Part shown: in pieces, positions 8,706 through 13,243 of the stretch | Numbering within the stretch: position 1 is the first letter of the stretch | Layout: each line of letters starts with the position of its first letter | Assembly (NCBI GenBank): GCA_964473465.1 | Contig: CAYYPE010000027.1 | Coordinates: 1 to 13,243, forward strand | DNA from: CALHRB01 sp964473465 | Lineage (GTDB): Bacteria; Bacteroidota; Ignavibacteria; Kapaibacteriales; UBA2268 | DNA: 13,243 nt | Direction: 5' to 3' | Notes under the pieces: model-generated | Told to the model about the DNA's origin: nothing | The model's input: only the letters and a program-made list of their open reading frames with translations | Databases searched by the model: none | Position numbers and translations under genes: made by a program

Positions 8706-9065
8706 AAATCACCTTGCTATTTGTTAAAAAAAATTTGATAAGAACAGTATTCATATCTATTGTAATTTGGGGACATCACTTATTCATCGAAAACTAAACA
8801 AGAAAATATTACATTTTAAAAATAAGATTTAATTTATAAAAAAAAAATTTTTTTTTGCTTAAACAACTACTAAATACTTGAGTAATATGGAATTATAAAA
8901 ATGGATTATTTAGTCTGATTAAGATTTATTCGACTGTTTGTTTGTTTTTTTAAATAAATAATTTAGGATTATTTTTTTTTTAATTTTTTTTTTCTAATTT
9001 TTATTAATATCTTCTCGTTTTGAAATGTTTTTTTATATTTTTTTGTCATGGTTAATTCCTAAATA
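8706..9065. other. AT-rich intergenic region without a recognised gene
   Basis: This divergent gap between the cysteine-peptidase-like gene and the sorting-domain relic is extremely AT-rich and contains no supportable ORF. It holds A- and T-runs, including ten A followed by nine T at 8838-8856, and T-runs around 8971-8995. Such tracts bend DNA and are common near promoters, but the base composition makes any promoter call unreliable. The ribosome-binding stretch for the minus-strand gene (AAGGTGA, bases 8715-8709) lies at its left edge. A TTTG at 8937-8940 followed by TAATTTAG at 8959-8966 resembles a Bacteroidota promoter with one mismatch in the second box; I give this little weight. Confidence 0.6.
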
Positions 9066-9253
9066 GTCAAAGCGAATATCATCACATAAGAATCACATAA
9101 ATGAATACCCACAACACCCCCGGCGAATGTGTGATAACCGAATTAATTCATCCGATGCCTTCAAGACATCGGATTAATTTAGAACATTTGCATGTTTGTT
9201 TATATTTCATTAAATTTAAAAATTATTCAAAAAAATTTATGGTGGTGAGATGA
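9066..9253 (+). pseudogene. Decayed remnant of a type IX sorting-domain coding sequence
   Basis: The stretch matches the 3' ends of the two genes downstream. Bases 9112-9135 agree with 10317-10340 at 23 of 24 positions, and a degenerate ATTCATCCGATG palindrome follows. The translation continues HLHVCLYFIKFKNYSKKF and ends MVVR with a TGA at 9251-9253. The intact genes read HLPVGLYFIQIGNYSEKF and HLPIGLYFIQIGNYSEKF. Conserved residues are already lost (PVG to HVC, IGN to FKN), and left of about 9112 the alignment becomes gapped, with only traces of the VILSEAK repeat. An ATG at 9101 would give a 50-residue ORF in this frame, but with no signal peptide and no body it is unlikely to be a functional protein. 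The TGA overlaps the ATG of the next gene (ATGA), so the relic supplies that gene's ribosome entry region. Confidence 0.8.
9145..9179 (+). repeat. Degenerate copy of the ATTCATCCGATG palindrome in the relic
   Basis: AATTCATCCGATG (9145-9157) pairs with CATCGGATTAATT (9167-9179) with one mismatch. It sits at the same place in the sorting-domain relic as the perfect palindrome at 10351-10383 in the intact gene, and shares the CCGATG/CATCGG core. It is probably the same element after mutation. Confidence 0.75.
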
Positions 9254-10461
9254 GAACTTTTATCCTTCTATTAATAATTTTTTTTCAGTATATCCTGATT
9301 GGGCAACCAAATATTAATGGGTGTAATGTATTACCAAAAAACAATATTTGGAACACTCCTGTTGATCAGCTACCTGTGCATCCCAAATCATCTGCTTATA
9401 TAAACACAATTGGAGCGGGACTTAGTCTACGAAATGATTTCGGCTCGGGAATGTGGAACGGAGCACCCATAGGGATTCCTTACGTGATTGTTGGATCGGA
9501 TCAAAAAAAATTACAAGTTAGCTTTGAATATTCGGATGAGAGTGATAAATTTGGATATCCCATACCTGACAATCCCCCGATAGAAGGCGGTAAAGAAAGC
9601 ACAGGCGACAGGCATATCCTGATTATTGACACTTCTGATTGCATATTATATGAATTGTATAGTGCCTATCAAAATGAAGATAAAACATGGCGTGCTGGTT
9701 CTGGTGCTATTTTTGATTTAAATTCTAACGGACTAAGAACTGAGGGATGGACTTCTGCAGATGCTGCCGGTTTACCAATTTTTCCAGGACTTGTAAAATT
9801 TGATGAGGTTTTATCGGGTGAAATTAATCACATGATAAGATTTACTGTTCCTAAAACTCAAAGGAAATATTTATGGCCCGCCAGACATTATGCTTCTTCT
9901 ATTACTGATGAGAATTACCCACCAATGGGATTGGTTATGAGACTAAAAAGTTCATATAATACAGATAAACTTTCACGTCAGGCAAAAGTTATTGCATCTG
10001 CACTTAAAAAATATGGGATGATCCTTGCCGATAATGGTTCGGCATGGTTTATGTCTGGTGTGCCAGATGATAGATGGGATATGGATGACCTTTATACTTT
10101 AAGACAAATAAAAGGTGGCGATTTTGAAGCAGTTGATATATCAAGTTTGATGGTAAATCAAAATTCTGGAGAAGCAAAACAAAATATAAATAGTATAAAA
10201 AGTGAAATTTTAGGTGAAAAATTTATTAATATTAATCCCAACCCCGCTTCAGATTATATTGAAATAAACCTCGATAACGTCATTCTGAGCGAAGCGAAGA
10301 ATCTAATAAAAATCTTCAACACCCTCGGCGAATGTGTGATGAACGATTCCATTCATCCGATGACTCCGAGTCATCGGATGAATATAGAGCATCTGCCTGT
10401 CGGCTTATATTTCATTCAAATTGGAAATTATTCAGAGAAATTTTTTAAGTGGGATAAATAA
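9250..10461 (+). CDS. Secreted protein of an uncharacterised family with type IX sorting domain
   Basis: A 403-residue protein with a short signal peptide (about residues 1-18, hydrophobic to IGQ). The main domain (about 24-303) carries NNIWNTPVDQLPVHP (31-45), DFGSGMWNGAPIGIPYV (63-79), STGDRH (117-122), GSGAIFDLNSN (150-160), WTSADAAGLP (167-176), WPARHYASS (209-217) and KYGMILADNGSAWFMSG (254-270). I have the impression that these blocks are conserved in a widespread family of bacterial secreted proteins, but I know no assigned function. The repeated His, Asp and Trp positions would suit an enzyme or carbohydrate-binding fold; that is a guess. A sorting domain (about 325-403) begins INPNPASDYIEIN and contains two in-frame repeat insertions, encoding VILSEAKNLI (344-353) and DSIHPMTPSHRMN (366-378). 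It ends FFKWDK rather than the usual hydrophobic-basic end. The start ATG overlaps the stop of an upstream relic (ATGA). Confidence 0.85.
   Translation: MRTFILLLIIFFQYILIGQPNINGCNVLPKNNIWNTPVDQLPVHPKSSAYINTIGAGLSLRNDFGSGMWNGAPIGIPYVIVGSDQKKLQVSFEYSDESDKFGYPIPDNPPIEGGKESTGDRHILIIDTSDCILYELYSAYQNEDKTWRAGSGAIFDLNSNGLRTEGWTSADAAGLPIFPGLVKFDEVLSGEINHMIRFTVPKTQRKYLWPARHYASSITDENYPPMGLVMRLKSSYNTDKLSRQAKVIASALKKYGMILADNGSAWFMSGVPDDRWDMDDLYTLRQIKGGDFEAVDISSLMVNQNSGEAKQNINSIKSEILGEKFININPNPASDYIEINLDNVILSEAKNLIKIFNTLGECVMNDSIHPMTPSHRMNIEHLPVGLYFIQIGNYSEKFFKWDK
10279..10304 (+). repeat. Short dispersed repeat encoding VILSEAKNL inside a sorting domain (copy 1)
   Basis: The 26 bases beginning GTCATTCTGAGCGAAGCGAA are identical to those at 13062-13087. 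The reverse strand encodes the RFFASLRMT-type peptide that I know as a frequent spurious translation of an intergenic repeat in many bacterial genomes. It contains GCGAAGC (10289-10295), a heptamer known to form an unusually stable DNA mini-hairpin. Here it is in frame and translated. Confidence 0.85.
10351..10383 (+). repeat. Perfect 15-bp palindrome inside the sorting domain
   Basis: ATTCATCCGATGACT (10351-10365) and AGTCATCGGATGAAT (10369-10383) are exact inverse complements around a three-base CCG loop. It lies within coding sequence and is read as part of SIHPMTPSHRMN. In mRNA it would make a strong hairpin about 80 bases before the stop codon. A mutated relative is at 9145-9179. Confidence 0.95.
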
Positions 10462-10523
10462 CTAAACCTTTTTCTTTCTGGTGTGTCTAACTTTAATAGA
10501 AAAATAAATATATCGAGATTTGA

Positions 10524-13243
10524 ATGAAAAATATTTTTCGACTCCTTTTTTTGATAGCAGCAATCAGCTTGCAATCTCAGACATTTGAAATTAATGATGT
10601 AATAATTTCCGATACATTATCTTCTCTTCCCGATCCCGAAATTGATTGGGTTGGTAATCATTTTTGTTGGGCTGGTAAAGAAGGTATTTGGATTGGTAAA
10701 ATAGACAAGAAAACTGGTGATTTTATTCCTTCAAATGGAAAAGGTATTCTTGTTGATTCTACCCCATCTAATCTTGGTATGCAATTAGTTGTTAACGGAC
10801 CCGAATGGGCAATGAGCGTTAAAGGTTCTATTTGTATTTATCCAGACTCAGTTGACTACAAGACTATTAGAGTTGGCACAGCAAAATTGATAAATGATAA
10901 GTGGATTGCTGAACCATTGCCAAATAGTGATGGGAGAATTCCATTTTTCGGTAGTTATGATGAAAAATATTCAAAAGATGGAATAACCTGTGCTTCTTAT
11001 GACCCTATGACAATGAAAAAAACTGGAATGAGACTACGCAATTCTTCAGATACAAATGAAATAATTCCACCAACCGAAATGCAAGGCGGTAGATGGATTA
11101 AAGGTTTCTATGGCATCAGCTTATCGCAAGAAAAACAAGTACCTTACGAAATGGGTTATTGTGATGTTGCAACAAACAAATACAACAAAATTGCAAATTT
11201 CGTTACTCCTATTGACCAGGCATGGATAGTGCCATTGCCTGAATATGATGAAAAGACATATATTGCATGGTGCGTTGAAAAGAAAGAGGAGCAGGACGAG
11301 ATTGTAATTTTTGCCAAATATCCTAATGAGTGGCGTAAAATTGACTCTATAAAAATTCCAACAGACAGAAAAGAAATCTTCTCACCAGAACCATTTTGGT
11401 GGAATGATAAATCTTACATTTTCTTAGTTGCAAGACCAAGAGAAGGACAACCTAAATCGCTTTATGATCAGGTCTGGATAGTTAGTTTAGACCCAAGGGA
11501 TAGATTATTCCGAGAGATATCTTCTCCTATTCCAATGAGACGTACAGATCCGGAAGTATTTTACACTGAGACTGAACCAGTCATTTATTATACTGAAACA
11601 AGAACAAATGGTTTAAAAGTAATTCATAAATGTTCCACTGGATTAGTGGATAGCACAGTTCATTATCCCAAATCTCCGTTTAAAAAAATGATATTTACAA
11701 AGGATTATTTTCCTGGAACATATGATATCAATGGAAGATACATTGGGAGCACAGAAACTATGACCATCGTTCAACATAAAGGAAAACTCTTTGCAGGAAT
11801 GGGAAATTGGATGGATTATCCTTGGGCATTGGACGAAACTAACGAGGGATCCCAGATACTAAGAAAGGATTCTCATACTTCTCCTTGGGTAGTAGATACT
11901 TCGTTTGGCTTTAGAAGTATGAGAACTGAGTCTTTACTCTCTGTTACCTTCGAAAAAGATTTTAATAACAATGAACTCAGACCCCCAGTTAATATTCTTG
12001 TCTGCGGTGCAGGAGATCTTTCAACTGACAGACCAAGAGAAATGAATATTTGGGTACGTGATGATGAGAATGAAAAATGGATAAAAAATACAGGATTTAC
12101 TGTTACTAAGGGAAGTACCGGGATACGGAGTTTTGGGATTCATACAGATAAAGTAACAGGTAAACAATTCCTTTTTGGCGGAATGAGTTATGGAGATATA
12201 ATTAAAGCTCAATATAATCCCACTAAAACGGGCTGGCTTGATATTGATTCAACGAGAGAACTTAGTGGAATGGGAAGAGTAATGGCTATGTGCGAATGTA
12301 ACGGAGATTTATATGCTTCTGCTGGAGTGGACATTGTTGAAGGTGATACTATTGGAGGGTTATTCAGAAGAATTGACGGAGCAAACCCCCGCTGGGAACT
12401 TGTTTATACATGGCAGTATATACCAAGCTCTACCGGTGGTGACGAAACAAATATAATGCGTGGAATTACTTGTGTTCCCGACCCAAAAGGAAGCAAAAAT
12501 GATGTTATTATTGGAACAAGGGCTTTCCCAGGAATAGTCGAAGTAATCGAACCCTATAATAATCACAATGTTTATACTGAATTGAAAATAAAGGATTTCT
12601 TTTCTTCGCAATGGGATACACCATACAAGGGTCCAGTACTTTCTGCGTATAATTATTTCTATCCAGATACCATAGATGGAGAGGAAATTTGGTGGCAAAG
12701 TCTCTGGGTAACACATCCTGACTATTCCAAAGGACATCCATATAATGGTTCTCATTTCCTTGTCAGATACAAAGAGGGAACTTATAAATACGGAGATATA
12801 TTTGATGATAAAAACCCCGTCAAAAAAGGAGAAAGTCTCCGAGCTTGCAGAACAATTTGCAAATCCCCATTTGCAGAAGAGCCAAATACATATTATTTTG
12901 GCGGTTATGATGCCGCAAAAGACACTTCAAACAACACAAGCTGGATATATAAGGGTGTAATAACTCAAAGTTCTTCTGTTAATGAAACAAAAGAACACAA
13001 TAATAATTTGACGCTTTCTCCTAATCCCGCTTCAGATTTTATTGAAATTAATATTGGAAATGTCATTCTGAGCGAAGCGAAGAATCTAATAAAAATCTTC
13101 AATACCCTCGGCGAATGTGTGATCAACCTCACCCCAACCCCTCTCCTAAAAGGCGAGGGGCTAAGAATTGATATTTCCCATTTACCTATCGGCTTATATT
13201 TCATTCAAATTGGAAATTATTCTGAGAAATTTTTGGTGGTGAG
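10524..13243 (+). CDS. Large secreted protein of unknown function with type IX sorting domain (3' end cut by window)
   Basis: One frame is open from the ATG at 10524 to the window edge, 906 codons without a stop. It starts with a signal peptide (about residues 1-19, ending LQSQ). The first part (about 20-390) has repeated Trp/Asp-rich strands such as SPEPFWWNDKSYIFLVARP and a YYTETRTNG stretch, reminiscent of a beta-propeller. The second part (about 392-815) has MGNWMDYPWALDE, STGIRSFGIHTD, GGLFRRIDGANPRWELVY, ETNIMRGITCVPDPKG, VIIGTRAFPGIVEVIEPY and YYFGGYDAAKDTS. It also looks propeller-like, but I cannot assign a family name. The sorting domain (829-906) begins LTLSPNPASDFIEIN and reaches FLVV at the edge. 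By comparison with the relic ending FMVVR-stop, the gene probably ends one codon plus stop beyond the window. It follows the 9250 gene after 62 bases and may be co-transcribed. No strong ribosome-binding site is seen. The shorter ORFs on either strand within it are shadows. Confidence 0.88.
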   Translation, partial: MKNIFRLLFLIAAISLQSQTFEINDVIISDTLSSLPDPEIDWVGNHFCWAGKEGIWIGKIDKKTGDFIPSNGKGILVDSTPSNLGMQLVVNGPEWAMSVKGSICIYPDSVDYKTIRVGTAKLINDKWIAEPLPNSDGRIPFFGSYDEKYSKDGITCASYDPMTMKKTGMRLRNSSDTNEIIPPTEMQGGRWIKGFYGISLSQEKQVPYEMGYCDVATNKYNKIANFVTPIDQAWIVPLPEYDEKTYIAWCVEKKEEQDEIVIFAKYPNEWRKIDSIKIPTDRKEIFSPEPFWWNDKSYIFLVARPREGQPKSLYDQVWIVSLDPRDRLFREISSPIPMRRTDPEVFYTETEPVIYYTETRTNGLKVIHKCSTGLVDSTVHYPKSPFKKMIFTKDYFPGTYDINGRYIGSTETMTIVQHKGKLFAGMGNWMDYPWALDETNEGSQILRKDSHTSPWVVDTSFGFRSMRTESLLSVTFEKDFNNNELRPPVNILVCGAGDLSTDRPREMNIWVRDDENEKWIKNTGFTVTKGSTGIRSFGIHTDKVTGKQFLFGGMSYGDIIKAQYNPTKTGWLDIDSTRELSGMGRVMAMCECNGDLYASAGVDIVEGDTIGGLFRRIDGANPRWELVYTWQYIPSSTGGDETNIMRGITCVPDPKGSKNDVIIGTRAFPGIVEVIEPYNNHNVYTELKIKDFFSSQWDTPYKGPVLSAYNYFYPDTIDGEEIWWQSLWVTHPDYSKGHPYNGSHFLVRYKEGTYKYGDIFDDKNPVKKGESLRACRTICKSPFAEEPNTYYFGGYDAAKDTSNNTSWIYKGVITQSSSVNETKEHNNNLTLSPNPASDFIEINIGNVILSEAKNLIKIFNTLGECVINLTPTPLLKGEGLRIDISHLPIGLYFIQIGNYSEKFLVV
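13062..13087 (+). repeat. Short dispersed repeat encoding VILSEAKNL inside a sorting domain (copy 2)
   Basis: Identical over 26 bases to 10279-10304 and in the same codon phase (residues 847-855 here). The identity continues for a further 36 bases with one mismatch, so 13062-13123 equals 10279-10340 at 61 of 62 positions. The long match means the two genes share a recent common sorting-domain copy, or were homogenised by recombination, rather than having captured the repeat separately. Confidence 0.85.
13128..13160 (+). repeat. G/C-rich palindromic repeat inside the sorting domain, encoding LTPTPLLKGEG
   Basis: CCCCTCTCC (13138-13146) pairs with GGCGAGGGG (13152-13160) with one mismatch across a short TAAAA loop, preceded by CTCACCCCAA (13128-13137). 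I recognise the CTCACCCCAACCCCTCTCC type as a dispersed intergenic repeat known from several bacterial phyla. Here it is translated, in the same loop of the sorting domain where the neighbouring gene has the unrelated ATTCATCCGATG palindrome. Confidence 0.85.

Noticed and set aside
8937..8966. Bacteroidota-type promoter (TTTG, then TAATTTAG) upstream of the relic
   Set aside because: It has one mismatch to the TAnnTTTG box in a region so AT-rich that such matches are frequent, and lies nearly 290 bases before the nearest intact start.
9101..9253. A 50-residue ORF in the sorting-domain relic
   Set aside because: It has no signal peptide or body, and its residues have drifted from the intact domains. 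I treat it as part of the pseudogene.
12965..13204. Minus-strand 79-residue ORF with FFASLRMT and SPSPFRRGVGVR peptides
   Set aside because: It is the reverse translation of two dispersed repeats inside the sorting domain of the plus-strand gene. Such peptides are typical spurious ORFs.
10279..13235. CRISPR-like reading of the repeats at 10279, 13062 and the palindromes
   Set aside because: There are only two identical copies, thousands of bases apart, with no regular spacers and no cas genes.

Overview
The window looks like an AT-rich chromosome from the Bacteroidota/Ignavibacteriota side of the FCB group. This is inferred from three secreted proteins ending in type IX secretion (Por) C-terminal sorting domains, a nosD-nosF-nosY arrangement, and gene-internal short repeats encoding VILSEAKNLI-type peptides. 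I cannot name a species.

Region 1 (1-1721, + strand) is the end of a nitrous-oxide-reductase maturation operon. It holds the C-terminus of NosD, then the ABC ATPase NosF and the membrane subunit NosY, each overlapping the next by a few bases. Together these form the transporter complex that serves assembly of the copper centre of periplasmic N2O reductase (NosZ). Region 2 (1936-4737, + strand) has two separate metabolic genes: a lipoprotein of the dipeptidyl-peptidase III (M49) superfamily with a five-residue HEXXH zinc motif, and a branched-chain amino-acid aminotransferase (IlvE). A strong hairpin at 4778-4803 separates ilvE from a large convergent gene.

Region 3 (4836-8705, - strand) encodes a 1289-residue exported protein. 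It has two tandem modules of about 390 residues, each a beta-rich part followed by a papain/C39-like cysteine-peptidase core (CGPA, then GH, then DD). These are followed by an FN3-like domain, a LamG-like domain and a type IX sorting domain. Region 4 (8706-9249) is very AT-rich, and its last 190 bases are a decayed copy of a sorting-domain coding sequence.

Region 5 (9250-13243, + strand) holds two secreted proteins of uncharacterised families. The second is open to the window edge. Their sorting domains are near-identical in DNA blocks, and both are interrupted, in frame, by short repeats. One short repeat occurs at the same place in both genes. A second site, in the same loop, carries a 15-bp perfect palindrome in one gene and an unrelated G/C-rich palindrome in the other. 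The relic at 9066-9253 carries a degenerate version of the first palindrome at the same spot.

The main novelty is therefore the sorting-domain cassette acting as a recurrent site for palindromic repeats. The tandem cysteine-peptidase protein comes next. I see no CRISPR array, tRNA, rRNA, transposase or phage gene.
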